DNA from: Virgisporangium aurantiacum
Lineage (GTDB): Bacteria > Actinomycetota > Actinomycetes > Mycobacteriales > Micromonosporaceae
Assembly (NCBI RefSeq): GCF_016863635.1
Contig: NZ_BOPG01000063.1
Span: 62,001 to 126,000, forward strand
Direction: 5' to 3'
Length of the DNA stretch: 64,000 nt
The notes beneath the pieces are model-generated. The model saw nothing but the letters and a program-made list of their open reading frames with translations, had not been told where the DNA came from and made no database searches. Numbering within the stretch: position 1 is the first letter of the stretch; each line of letters opens with the position of its first letter. Below are positions 50,144-59,044 of the stretch, piece by piece. The position numbers and the translations under genes were made by a program.

Positions 50144-51885
50144 TTCCGCCGGTTCCGCCCGGGGTGGTGGCCGACGCGGTCGAGGCGTTGCCGTCGCGGC
50201 TGCGTAAGAAGCTCGACGAAGTGGTGGCGAAGGCCGCGGCGTGGCCGGTGTCCACTGTGGACGGTGGGGTGACGGTCGCCGTCGACGAGGCCACGGTGGT
50301 GACGCTGCGGGTGCCGGTCGGGTCGGCCGAGGATGTCGTCTGCACGTGCCTGATGGCGCCGCGGTGTGCGCACCGGGCGGCGGTGCTGAGCCTGGCTCCG
50401 CCGGCCGACGATGCCGCCCCCGGTGAGGCGGCGCAGGAGCCGGCGCCGGCGGAGGCGGAGGCGGAGGAAGCCGCGCCGGAGGTCGCCACCTTCACCGCGG
50501 CGGAGATCGCCGCCGCCGGTGGACTGTGGGCCGCCGGTTCCGCGGTGCTCACCCGGGGCGTCGCCGGTGCTGGCGCGGTCCAGCAGGCGGTGCTGCTGCG
50601 GGCCGCGCACGAGGCGCGGTCGCTCGGGTTGCACCGGGCGTCGGCGGCGGCGATCCGGGTGGTGCAGGCGGCCCGCGCGGCGCATGCCGACGATCCGGCG
50701 TTCCGGCTCGCCGACCTGGTGGCCGCGTTGCACGAACTCCTCGAGGTGAGCCACCGCATCCGCCACGGCAGCGGGTCGTCGGCGTCCCTGCGCGGTGTGG
50801 CCCGACGGTCCTATGTGGAGTGTGGCGACCTGCGGCTGTACGGGGTGTGCTGCGTGCCCGTCCTCGATTCGACGGGGTACGCCGGCGCGGTCACCTACCT
50901 GACCGACGCGGGCGGGACGCTGTACCAGGTCAACGACGTGACGCCGGGTGGGCTCGAACTCGCCCGGGGCCGCCCCGACAACCCGGTGCGCATCGGCGAG
51001 GCCCGCCTCACGTTCCGCGAACTCGGCCGCGCCGGCCTGTTCGTGTCGGCGGCCAAGGCGTCGGCCGACGGGCGGCTCAGCAACGCCGGCACGGTCCGGG
51101 CCGTCCGCGGTTCCGGTCGCAGGTGGACGGACGACCCGCTCGCCCGATTCTGGCAACGGCCGCTGACCGACCAGGTGTCGGCGTACCACGATGCTCTCCG
51201 GCTGCCGATCGAGGAACGGCCGGCCGGTCACGATCTCGCGTTCCTGGCCGGCCGCCCGGGTCCGGCCGACGCCGCCGAGGTCCGCTTCGACACGGCCGAC
51301 GGCCACCCCGTCCACCTGGTCGCCCCGACCGACGACCCGGGCCTGCCCTACCTGCGCAACCTGCGGATGCTCGCCGAGGTGACCGGCACGGTGCGCGTGG
51401 TGGGCCGCTTCGTCGGCGACGGGCGGGTGGAAGCCCTGGCCGCCGCCTGGGACGGCCTCCCCGACGAGCAGTCCGGCCACGTCGACCTGGGCGTCGACCA
51501 GATCGTCCGCACCTGGCTCCCGGCCGCGACCCAGGAATCGGCCGCGGAACCCGTCCCGGACCTGCCGGCACCGCCCGCCGCACCCCCGCCGGAGCTCCCG
51601 CTGTACCTGCTCTCCCGGCGGGTGCAGCGAACCGTGGAGGGCGGCGCGCTCGCCGCGGCCGGCGCCCGCCGCGACGCCGTCCGGCTCACCGCCGCGGGAC
51701 TGCCCACCGCCGCCGGCCTCGCCCGGAGCCTGGACCGCCTGGCGGTCGACCGTCCCCGCGACGAGTTCGGCCGGCCGGCCGCGCACACCGACGAGTTGGC
51801 GACGACCTGGCTCTCGGCCGCCGCGTACCTCGACGCCGTGGCCGCGCGGGTCGCCACCGACAGCTGGCTGGCCGCCGGGTCCTGA
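50140..51885 (+). CDS. SWIM zinc-finger protein (YehQ-like)
   Basis: 581 residues from ATG 50140, overlapping the previous stop by ATGA. SWIM motif CxCx5CxH: Cys68, Cys70, Cys76 and His78 in VVCTCLMAPRCAHRA. An Ala/Glu/Pro-rich linker follows at about 85-115. The rest is helical and beta segments without known catalytic residues (FVSAAKASADGRLSNAG, LPYLRNLRMLAEVTGTVRVVG). SWIM domains bind zinc and contact DNA or protein. Last gene of the operon; convergent to the sugar permease gene 6 bp away. Confidence 0.9.
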   Translation: MIPPVPPGVVADAVEALPSRLRKKLDEVVAKAAAWPVSTVDGGVTVAVDEATVVTLRVPVGSAEDVVCTCLMAPRCAHRAAVLSLAPPADDAAPGEAAQEPAPAEAEAEEAAPEVATFTAAEIAAAGGLWAAGSAVLTRGVAGAGAVQQAVLLRAAHEARSLGLHRASAAAIRVVQAARAAHADDPAFRLADLVAALHELLEVSHRIRHGSGSSASLRGVARRSYVECGDLRLYGVCCVPVLDSTGYAGAVTYLTDAGGTLYQVNDVTPGGLELARGRPDNPVRIGEARLTFRELGRAGLFVSAAKASADGRLSNAGTVRAVRGSGRRWTDDPLARFWQRPLTDQVSAYHDALRLPIEERPAGHDLAFLAGRPGPADAAEVRFDTADGHPVHLVAPTDDPGLPYLRNLRMLAEVTGTVRVVGRFVGDGRVEALAAAWDGLPDEQSGHVDLGVDQIVRTWLPAATQESAAEPVPDLPAPPAAPPPELPLYLLSRRVQRTVEGGALAAAGARRDAVRLTAAGLPTAAGLARSLDRLAVDRPRDEFGRPAAHTDELATTWLSAAAYLDAVAARVATDSWLAAGS

Positions 51886-51891
51886 GGACCG

Positions 51892-52716
51892 CTATCCCTT
51901 CAGGGAGCCCTGGAGCAGGGCCTTGATGAACTGGCGTTGGAAGATCAGGAAGATGACGAGGGTCGGCGTGAGGATGAGGAGGGAGCCGGCGCAGAGCAGC
52001 ACCTGATCGGTGCCCCATTGCCCCTGGAAGGCGCCGAGGGCGCCGGCCATGGTGCGTTTGGTGGAGTCGTCGACGAGGACGATGGCGAGCAGGAACTGGT
52101 TCCAGGTCCAGAGGAACAGCAGGATCGTCAGCGAGGCGATGGCCGGCTTCGCGAGGGGTACCTGGACCCGCCAGAAGAGTTGCCAGGTGCTGCTGCCGTC
52201 GACGCGGGCGGCGTCGGCCAGTTCCTGCGGGACGTTGATGAAGTGGGCGCGCATCCAGAAGACGGCGAAGGGCATGTAGAGGCCGATGAGCGGAAGGATG
52301 ATCGCCCACCGGGTGTTGAGCAGGCCGAGGTCGCGGATCTGGTAGTAGATCGGCGTGACGACGGCCTCGAACGGCATGGTGAGGCCGAGCAGCAGGAGTG
52401 CGAAGGCGATCCTGCCGCCGGGTACGCGCAGTTGGCCGAGGCCGAAACCGGCCATGGTGGCGATGAGTACGGAGACGGGCACGACGCCGGCGACGATGAG
52501 CAGGCTGGAGCGCAGCAGGGCGGCCATGTTCGCGACGGTGAACGCGTCGACGAAGTTGCCCCACTGCGGGTCCGCCGGCCAGCTCAGGCCGCTGGGTACG
52601 GTGCCTCGCGGCTGCAGGGCCGCGGAGAGCATGCTGACGAACGGCAGCAGCGTGATCAGGGCCAGGGCGACGAGGAAGATGCGCCCGGTGAGTTGTTCGC
52701 GTCGGCTCAGCTTCAC
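51892..52716 (-). CDS. Sugar ABC transporter permease, MalG type
   Basis: 274 residues from GTG 52716, overlapping the upstream permease stop. Six membrane segments. The ABC-coupling (EAA) loop is ELADAARVDGSSTWQLFWRVQVPLAKPA. C-terminal QRQFIKALLQGSLKG is typical of MalG-like proteins. Forms the channel with the partner permease. No ATPase gene is present in the cluster, so a shared MsiK-type ATPase is expected to energise it. Confidence 0.94.
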   Translation of the reverse strand: MKLSRREQLTGRIFLVALALITLLPFVSMLSAALQPRGTVPSGLSWPADPQWGNFVDAFTVANMAALLRSSLLIVAGVVPVSVLIATMAGFGLGQLRVPGGRIAFALLLLGLTMPFEAVVTPIYYQIRDLGLLNTRWAIILPLIGLYMPFAVFWMRAHFINVPQELADAARVDGSSTWQLFWRVQVPLAKPAIASLTILLFLWTWNQFLLAIVLVDDSTKRTMAGALGAFQGQWGTDQVLLCAGSLLILTPTLVIFLIFQRQFIKALLQGSLKG

Positions 52717-53618
52717 CTCGTGTCCTCCCGGGTGAGCCGCTGGATGGGCAGCACGCAGACGAGCACCAGCGCCATCAGTACGACGGCGAGGGCGGAGGCG
52801 AGCCCGACCTGGCGCTGGGCGAACGCGAGTCGGTAGATCTCCAGTCCGGGCACCGTGGTCTGCAGGCCGGGACCGCCGCCGGTGGCGATGTAGACGATGT
52901 CGAAGCTGGCCAGGGCGGCGATCACCGTGACGGTCAGGCAGACCCCGATCTCCTGGCGCAGGCTGGGCAGGGTCACGGCGAGGAACTCCCGGACCGGTCC
53001 GGCGCCGTCGATGCGGGCGGCCTCGTACAACGCGGGATCTATCTTGCTCATGCCCGTGACCAGCAGGATGGTGCAGAGGCCGAGCAGCACCCAGGCGCCG
53101 ATCACACCGACGGCCGGCAGGGCGGTGTCGAACTCGCCGAGCCAGGCCCGCGCCAGCCCACCCAGCCCCACGGCGCGGAGCACCTGGTTGACCAGGCCGG
53201 TCGACGACAGCAGCCAACTCCACGCGATGCCGGCGGCCACCAGCGGGATCACCTGCGGCAGAAAGAGGATCGTGCGGACCGCGGTGCCGAACGGGCCGCC
53301 GGCGAGACGCCGGACCAGGGTGGCGACGAGCAGGCCGAGGCCGACCGGGATGAAGCTGAAGAAGATGATCAGGACGAACGCGTTGCCGATGATCTTCAGC
53401 AGGTCGCTGTCGGTGAACACGGTGACGTAGTTGTCGAGGCCGGCCCAGCGGGACGCGCCGATCCCGTTCCAGTGGTACAGGGAGTACTGGACCGTGACCA
53501 CGAGCGGTCGCAGCACGAAGAACCCGTACATGAGCATGGCGGGCAGCACGTACAGCCAGCCGCTCCACCGCGCCGCGCGGGCCCACCGGCGTCGGCGGGC
53601 CCGCACGGGTGGTGTCAC
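52713..53618 (-). CDS. Sugar ABC transporter permease, MalF type
   Basis: 301 residues from GTG 53618, which overlaps the binding-protein stop by 4 bp. Six membrane segments, WSGWLYVLPAMLMYGFFVLRP at the N-terminus and an EAA loop LYEAARIDGAGPVREFLAVTLP. Pairs with the MalG-type permease downstream. Regulated with the binding protein from the operator at 55134-55149. Confidence 0.94.
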   Translation of the reverse strand: MTPPVRARRRRWARAARWSGWLYVLPAMLMYGFFVLRPLVVTVQYSLYHWNGIGASRWAGLDNYVTVFTDSDLLKIIGNAFVLIIFFSFIPVGLGLLVATLVRRLAGGPFGTAVRTILFLPQVIPLVAAGIAWSWLLSSTGLVNQVLRAVGLGGLARAWLGEFDTALPAVGVIGAWVLLGLCTILLVTGMSKIDPALYEAARIDGAGPVREFLAVTLPSLRQEIGVCLTVTVIAALASFDIVYIATGGGPGLQTTVPGLEIYRLAFAQRQVGLASALAVVLMALVLVCVLPIQRLTREDTR

Positions 53619-54979
53619 CGGGACAGTTCCTTGTCGTACTCGGCCTGGACGGCCTTCACGTATCCTTCCGGCGTCTGCTGCCCGGCGATGAGTTTCTGCA
53701 TCTCCGGGGTGATCGCGGAGGCGAAGATGGCTCCGGTGGCGTTGGCGGTGAAGTCCACCGCTCCGTTCTCGGCACCGAGTTGCTGGGCGGCCTTGAGGGT
53801 CTCGGCCAGCACGGTGCCCGCGGCCGGCGGCGGCACCGTCAGGCCGGGCGGGCCGCCCGGGCTGGAGCCGCCGACCGTCACCGAGATCTCGCGGGCCTTG
53901 GCGTTGGTGTGCACCCAGTTGAGGAAGAACGCCGCCGCGTCGGGGTTCTTCGCCTTGGCGCCGATGCCGAACGTGTTCGGGGCCGACATGGCGACGTGCT
54001 TGGCGCCGGCCGTCTCGCCCGGGAACAGGAAGAAGCCGACGTTGCCGCTCATCTTCTTGTCCAGGTTGGCCGACTCCCAGTCGCCGTTGAACATGAACAG
54101 GCCGTTGCCGTTCTGGAACTCGCCCATCATCGCGGTGTAGTCGATGGCGTTGGCGTCCTTGGGGAAGTAGCCGGCCTGGGCCCATTTCTGGATGGTCTGG
54201 GTGGCCCTGAGCGCGGCCGGCGTGTTGAACGTCGCCCCTGGTTTCTGGAAGATCCAGTCGGCGATCTGGGCCGGGTCACCGAACTGGTTCTGCAGGGCCT
54301 GGTGCGGGAAGTTGATGCCGGCGGTGTTCTTGTTGAACTGCATGATCGGCTGCACGTTGGCGGCCTTCGCCTTCGCGAGCAGCTCTTCGAACTCGGCGAC
54401 CGTCGCCGGTGGCTGGGTCATGCCGATCCGCTGGGCGAGCGACCTGTTGTAGAAGACGCCGGTGACGCTGTAGCCCAGCCCCATCCCGAACAGCGAGCCG
54501 GTGCCGCGCGGGCGCCCGCCGCTGGCGATCCGCAACTGCACCAGTTGCGAGGCCGGGAACTTGTCCCACCCGTAGGCGGTGAAGTACGGGTCGAGATTCC
54601 GCAGCAGGTTGTCCTTGACCAGGTCGACCATCGTGGGCAGCCGGATGATGTCCGGCGCGTTGTCCGAGGCCAGCACCCGCGGCGCGTTCTCCACGATGAC
54701 GGTGAACTGGTCCTCGCGCACGGTGAACTTCACATTGGGGTACTGCTTGGTGAACTCGTCGGCCAGCGCCTTCGCCAGCGGGAATCCGGTCTCGGCGTAC
54801 ATCTCCAGCGTGATCGGCGCGCTCCCCAACTCGGTGCTGACCGGCCGGTTGGTTTGCGGCGTCGACGAATCGTCCGAGCCGGGCGCGCTGCACGCGCCGG
54901 CCACCAGTGCCACGGCCGCGAGCGGGGCCGCCAGCACCACGCCGCGCCGCGACAACCGCCCTGCCCTGAATCCAGGCAT
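53615..54979 (-). CDS. Sugar ABC transporter substrate-binding lipoprotein
   Basis: 454 residues with GAGGAG before the ATG. Lipoprotein signal with lipobox VAGAC, acylated Cys30. Family 1 binding protein: ITLEMYAETGFPLAKALADEFTKQYPNVKF, NGNGLFMFNGDWESANLD, AMSAPNTFGIGAKAKNPDAAAFFLNWV. First gene of a three-gene uptake operon and divergent from the LacI repressor. The linked GH32-like enzyme suggests fructosides as substrate (inference). Confidence 0.94.
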   Translation of the reverse strand: MPGFRAGRLSRRGVVLAAPLAAVALVAGACSAPGSDDSSTPQTNRPVSTELGSAPITLEMYAETGFPLAKALADEFTKQYPNVKFTVREDQFTVIVENAPRVLASDNAPDIIRLPTMVDLVKDNLLRNLDPYFTAYGWDKFPASQLVQLRIASGGRPRGTGSLFGMGLGYSVTGVFYNRSLAQRIGMTQPPATVAEFEELLAKAKAANVQPIMQFNKNTAGINFPHQALQNQFGDPAQIADWIFQKPGATFNTPAALRATQTIQKWAQAGYFPKDANAIDYTAMMGEFQNGNGLFMFNGDWESANLDKKMSGNVGFFLFPGETAGAKHVAMSAPNTFGIGAKAKNPDAAAFFLNWVHTNAKAREISVTVGGSSPGGPPGLTVPPPAAGTVLAETLKAAQQLGAENGAVDFTANATGAIFASAITPEMQKLIAGQQTPEGYVKAVQAEYDKELSR

Positions 54980-55313
54980 CTATGGCTCCTCGCTCCGTCA
55001 CCGACCGCGCGAACGCGTCGCGCGGCGCGGTGGTTTCCATGGCGTCCCGTCACGTCCGCAATGCGGGACGGTCGGCGTGGGCAAGGCCGTCGTGGGGGCT
55101 CGCCGCAACACCGTATCCATCAGTCGACCCTTTGCTAAACTGATTTAGCGCGAGCATGCTCGTGTTGGGTCAACGGTGTCAAGGACCGTTCGGCAACGGC
55201 TCGGAAACGGCGGGTTCACACCACGCCCGCCACTGCCGGGCTGTCCGCACCCCGGTAACGGCGCATGATGTTGGGCGGGGCGGCAGCGCTGTAACCGCCG
55301 TAGCGGAGGACTG
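54980..55313. other. Regulatory gap between sugar importer and LacI genes
   Basis: 334 bp without a supported gene. Contains the LacI-type operator (55134-55149) and, two bases later, a perfect 12-bp palindrome CGAGCATGCTCG (55151-55162). The rest, including 55170-55300, shows no coding signal or further clear repeat. Promoters of the importer and the repressor must both lie here. Confidence 0.7.
55134..55149. promoter_or_regulatory. LacI operator, importer side
   Basis: GCTAAACTGATTTAGC: arms GCTAAA/TTTAGC around CTGA. It differs from the second operator at 56334-56349 only in the centre (CTGA against CCGA), so both probably bind the adjacent LacI repressor. It lies 154 bp upstream of the binding-protein gene. 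Confidence 0.85.
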
Positions 55314-56348
55314 ATGAGGCACAACCGAGCGACCCTGGCTGACGTGGCGCGCCGCGCCGGGTTGTCCAAGACGGCCGCGTCCATGGTGTTGAACGGGCGC
55401 GAGGGCACCCGCCTGTCCGCCGAGGCGCACCAGCGCGTCTTCGCCGCGGCCGAGGAACTGGGCTACCGACCCAACATGGCCGCCCGCAGCCTGCGCACCC
55501 ACAAGACCGCCACCATCGCCTTCGTCTCGGACGTCGTGGCCACGACCCGGTTCGCCGGCGATCTCATCCGCGGGGCCCTGGACGCCGCCCGCGAACGCGA
55601 CCACGTGCTGCTCATCGCGGAGACCCAGGGCGACGCGGCCTTCGAACAGCACGCGATCGACGCGATGCTCGACCGCCAGGTCGACGGTTTCATCTACGCC
55701 GCCATGGCCACCCGCCGGCTCACCGTGCCGCCCGCGCTGCCGGCCGGCCCCGTGGTGGTGCTCAACGCCACCACCCCGGACAACCTGCCCTGCGTGCTGC
55801 CGGACAACGAGCGCGCCGGCCGCATCGCCACCGCCGCGCTGCTCGACAAGGGTCACCACGACCGGATCGCGGTGATCGGCCGCAACCGCGTCAAGGAGGC
55901 CGACCCGGAGATCTCCCTCGCCGCCGCCGCCCGCATGCGCGGGATCCAGGACGCCCTTGCCGAGGCGGGCACCACCCTGCGCCACGAGGCGTTCTGCCAC
56001 GAGTGGCTGCCCGAGCACGGGTACAGGGCCATGCGGGCCGTCCTGCGCAAGCCCGACCGGCCGACCGCCGTCATCTGCATGAACGACCGGCTCGCGTTCG
56101 GCGTGTACCAGGCCCTCGCCGAGGCCGGGCTCGGCGTCCCGGCCGACATCTCGATCGTCTCGTTCGACGACGACCCGATCGCGGCGTGGCTGCGGCCCGG
56201 CCTGTCCACCGTGGAACTGCCCCACCAGGAGATGGGACGCCGCGCCGTCGAACTGCTCCTCGACGGACCCGGCACCGAGCCGCACCTCGTCCCGATGACG
56301 TTGCGCCGCCGCAAGTCGATCGCGCCACCGCCCGCTAAACCGATTTAG
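55314..56348 (+). CDS. LacI-family transcriptional repressor
   Basis: 344 residues. The N-terminal LacI helix-turn-helix and hinge are ATLADVARRAGLSKTAASMVLNGR and the RPNMAARSLRTHKT region. The sugar-binding domain follows from about 62 (TIAFVSDVVATTRFAGDLI; AVICMNDRLAFGVYQAL; SIVSFDDDPIAAWLRPGLSTVELP). Two operators with identical arms flank the gene, one before the importer and one before the GH32-like gene. The second lies inside this gene's last codons and contains its stop. Likely fructoside- or sucrose-responsive (inference). Confidence 0.95.
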   Translation: MRHNRATLADVARRAGLSKTAASMVLNGREGTRLSAEAHQRVFAAAEELGYRPNMAARSLRTHKTATIAFVSDVVATTRFAGDLIRGALDAARERDHVLLIAETQGDAAFEQHAIDAMLDRQVDGFIYAAMATRRLTVPPALPAGPVVVLNATTPDNLPCVLPDNERAGRIATAALLDKGHHDRIAVIGRNRVKEADPEISLAAAARMRGIQDALAEAGTTLRHEAFCHEWLPEHGYRAMRAVLRKPDRPTAVICMNDRLAFGVYQALAEAGLGVPADISIVSFDDDPIAAWLRPGLSTVELPHQEMGRRAVELLLDGPGTEPHLVPMTLRRRKSIAPPPAKPI

Positions 56349-56349
56349 C
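56334..56349. promoter_or_regulatory. LacI operator overlapping the repressor's own stop codon
   Basis: GCTAAACCGATTTAGC, with the same arms as the operator at 55134. It is read as Ala-Lys-Pro-Ile-stop by the LacI gene, so the operator constrains the protein's last residues. It lies 15 bp before the GH32-like start codon, where bound repressor would block transcription into that gene. Confidence 0.85.
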
Positions 56350-56364
56350 TGGTATCTTTCGCGG

Positions 56365-57324
56365 ATGCTCCAACTGCCGGACCACTGGGTGTGGGACAGC
56401 TGGTACACCCGCGACGACGACGGCGCCTGGCACGTGTTCTTCCTGCGGGCCTCCCGCGCGCTGCTCGACGCCGAGCGCCGGCACCACCGCGCCTCGATCG
56501 GCCATGCGGTCTCCGCCGACCTGGCCCGCTGGCGGCTGCAACCCGACGCGCTGGTGGCCGCCGACGCGCCCGGTTGGGACGATCTGGCCGTCTGGACCGG
56601 AAGTACCGTCCGGGGCCCGGACGGGCGGTGGTACCTGTTCTACACCGGGGTCGGCCGCGCCGACGAGGGCCGCGTCCAGCGCATCGGCCTGGCGACCTCC
56701 ACCGACCTGATCACCTGGCACCGCCACGGCACCGGCCCGCTGGTCGAAGCCGACCCGACCTGGTACGAGCAGCTCGATCCGGCCGCCTGGTACGAGCAGG
56801 CCTGGCGCGACCCGTGGGTGTTCCCGGACCCCGCCGGGGCCGGCTGGCACATGCTCATCACCGCGCGGGCCAACACCGGCCCGGCGGCCGGTCGCGGCGT
56901 CGTCGGTCACGCCACCTCCACCGACCTGGTCACCTGGACCGTGCGGCCACCACTGTCCACCCCGGCCGGTTTCGGCCATCTCGAAGTGCCCCAGGTGGCC
57001 GTCGTCGACGGCCGGCCCCTGCTCCTCTTCTGCAGCAACCCCGACGCCGACGGCCACCGGATCTGGGTCGTACCCGGCTCCACCGTCACCGGCCCGTGGG
57101 ACCTCGCCACCGCGCAGCCGTTCGACCACTCCCACCTCTACGCGCCCCGGCTCGTGCCGCGGGACGACGGCTGGGCGGTCATCGGCTTCCTCGACCACGT
57201 CGACGGCGGTTTCGTCGGCGAGCTGACCGACCCGCTACCGGTGCGGTACGACCCGAGGATCGGACTGCTCGCCCGCACGCCGGATGGCACCGCGCTGTCC
57301 GGATCGGACCACCGCGCCCGGTGA
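56365..57324 (+). CDS. GH32-like glycoside hydrolase (beta-fructosidase type)
   Basis: 319 residues, cytoplasmic (no signal peptide). Five-bladed propeller with the family's three acids: Asp11 in HWVWDSWYTRD (nucleophile), Asp149 in WRDPWVF (transition-state stabiliser), Glu207 in HLEVPQ (acid/base). WTGSTV near residue 78 also fits. No C-terminal beta-sandwich, so shorter than classical invertases. Would hydrolyse a fructoside brought in by the neighbouring importer. Directly follows the LacI operator. Confidence 0.88.
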   Translation: MLQLPDHWVWDSWYTRDDDGAWHVFFLRASRALLDAERRHHRASIGHAVSADLARWRLQPDALVAADAPGWDDLAVWTGSTVRGPDGRWYLFYTGVGRADEGRVQRIGLATSTDLITWHRHGTGPLVEADPTWYEQLDPAAWYEQAWRDPWVFPDPAGAGWHMLITARANTGPAAGRGVVGHATSTDLVTWTVRPPLSTPAGFGHLEVPQVAVVDGRPLLLFCSNPDADGHRIWVVPGSTVTGPWDLATAQPFDHSHLYAPRLVPRDDGWAVIGFLDHVDGGFVGELTDPLPVRYDPRIGLLARTPDGTALSGSDHRAR

Positions 57325-57339
57325 ACCCGTGTGCCGGCA

Positions 57340-58275
57340 TCAGGGCACGAGGACGATCTTTCCGCGGACGTGGCCGCTTTCGCTGTGGCGGTGGGCGTCC
57401 GCCACCCGGTCGAGGGGATACACGGCACCGACCTCGATCTCGAACCTGCCCTCGTTCAGCAGGTCCGCCGTGACGCCGAGCGCCTCCGCCCGCAGCTCCC
57501 GCTCCCACGGGTGGATGAAGCCCGGCCGGAACCCGCTGTGCGCACGGATTCCCAGTTCGGCGGCCCGCGCGCCGACCACGATCGTGGCGATCCGGCTCCG
57601 GTCGGCGACCAGCGCGACGGACGCGTCCAGCGCCTCGTCGGTGCCGGCGGCGTCCAGCACGGCGTCGACGCCGGTCGGGGCGGCGGCCCGGATCCGGTCC
57701 AGCAGGCCGGCTCCGTAGGCGACCGGCACCGCGCCGAGGCGGGTCAGCCGCTCGTGGTTCGGGCGGCTCGCCGTCGCCACGACCGAGGCGCCCCGGTGCC
57801 GGGCGAACTGGATCGCCGCCTGCCCCACGCCGCCGGACCCGGCGTGCACCAGCAGCGTCTCGCCCGCCGCCAGGCGCAGCGACCGGAGCACCTGGTACGC
57901 CGTGCCGGCGGGGACGCCGATCCCGGCGCCCTGTTCGAACGTGACCCCGTCGGGCTTGTGCACCAGCAGGTCCGGGGTCGCGGTCACGTGGGTCGCGTAC
58001 GCGCCGGTGAGGCCGCGCGCGATGACCGCGTCACCGACGGCGAAGCCGCGGATCGACGAGCCGACGACCACCCCGGCCGCGTCGGCGCCGAGGCGCAACG
58101 GCGCGACGAGCGGACCCGCGGCCCGCGCACCCGACCGGATCTTGGTGTCGAACGGGTTGACGCCGGCGGCCCGCACCTCGATCAGCACCCCGTCGGGCGG
58201 CGTCGGCGGCGGCTCGACGGGAACGACCTCGAGCACCTCCGGCCCCCCGTACCGGTTGATCACAACAGCCCTCAT
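57340..58275 (-). CDS. NADPH-dependent quinone oxidoreductase-type MDR
   Basis: 311 residues. Zinc-free medium-chain dehydrogenase: MRAVVINRYGGPEVLEVV, AAGVNPFDTKIRSGARA, cofactor motif VHAGSGGVGQAAIQFARHRGA, C-terminal GHVRGKIVLV. Likely reduces quinones or activated alkenes. Its start overlaps the GntR regulator's stop (ATGA), so the two are cotranscribed. Confidence 0.92.
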   Translation of the reverse strand: MRAVVINRYGGPEVLEVVPVEPPPTPPDGVLIEVRAAGVNPFDTKIRSGARAAGPLVAPLRLGADAAGVVVGSSIRGFAVGDAVIARGLTGAYATHVTATPDLLVHKPDGVTFEQGAGIGVPAGTAYQVLRSLRLAAGETLLVHAGSGGVGQAAIQFARHRGASVVATASRPNHERLTRLGAVPVAYGAGLLDRIRAAAPTGVDAVLDAAGTDEALDASVALVADRSRIATIVVGARAAELGIRAHSGFRPGFIHPWERELRAEALGVTADLLNEGRFEIEVGAVYPLDRVADAHRHSESGHVRGKIVLVP

Positions 58276-58913
58276 CGATAGAGACCGGCGGGAACGTCGG
58301 AATACGCGGAAAGAGCGTCGAGGACGCTCGTGAGGTGCGCCCGCATGACCCGTTCCGCCCGTTCGGGGTCCCGGGCACAGATCGCCTCGACGATCGCGAG
58401 GTGCTCGGGCAACGACACCGACGGCCGGCCGGGCACCAGCGACAGGCGGAACTGGTGGCGCACCATCTGCCCGTTGAGCTGCTCGATGATCCGGGTGGCC
58501 GACGCGTGCCGCCCGATCGACCGGATCAGCCCGTGCAGCCGCGCGTTCAGCTCCGAGTACCGGATCATGTCGGCCCGCGCCACCACCTCGGTCATCTCGT
58601 CGCCCAGCGCCCGCAACTCCGCCGTCTCCACGTCGGTGACGCGCTCCGCCGCCCGGGCCGCGACCAGCCCCTCCACGGCGCGCCGGATCTCGGTGATCTC
58701 GATGGCCTCCTCGATCGAGATCTCGCGGACCCGCGCGCCCCGGTTCGGCTGCAGTTCCACCAGGCCCTCGGTGGCCAGCCGGTTCAACGCGTTGCGGAGC
58801 ACGAACCGGCTGGTCGAGTACCGCTCGGCCAGTTCGGTCTCGATGAGTCGTTGGCGCGGGGCGTACTCGCCCCGCAGGATCGCGGCCCGCAGCAGCGCCA
58901 GCACATCACCCAT
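58272..58913 (-). CDS. GntR/FadR-type transcriptional regulator
   Basis: 213 residues from ATG 58913; an in-frame ATG at 58946 would add 11. Winged helix at about 8-70 (LRAAILRGEYAPRQRLIETELAERYSTSRFVLRNALNRLATEGLVEL). FCD ligand domain at about 80-205 with metal-type residues in RYSELNARLHGLI and SLPEHLAIVEAI. Divergent from an extradiol dioxygenase gene with TTGTCAACAA between them; likely repressor of both sides. Confidence 0.93.
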   Translation of the reverse strand: MGDVLALLRAAILRGEYAPRQRLIETELAERYSTSRFVLRNALNRLATEGLVELQPNRGARVREISIEEAIEITEIRRAVEGLVAARAAERVTDVETAELRALGDEMTEVVARADMIRYSELNARLHGLIRSIGRHASATRIIEQLNGQMVRHQFRLSLVPGRPSVSLPEHLAIVEAICARDPERAERVMRAHLTSVLDALSAYSDVPAGLYR

Positions 58914-59005
58914 CGTCGAGATCCACCCCCACACGCGAATGCCCATCGTATGCGCGGGAGCCGCAACGCCGGCGGGGCACCAACGCGTCGACAGATCGGC
59001 ATATA

Positions 59006-59015
59006 TTGTCAACAA
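59006..59015. promoter_or_regulatory. GntR-type operator candidate
   Basis: TTGT-CA-ACAA within an AT-rich island (ATATATTGTCAACAACTTT) in the divergent gap, 30 bp before the dioxygenase start. It has the short dyad form typical of FadR-subfamily sites. Confidence 0.5.
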
Positions 59016-59044
59016 CTTTGCGAACAGAGCCTGGAGGCAGTCCG

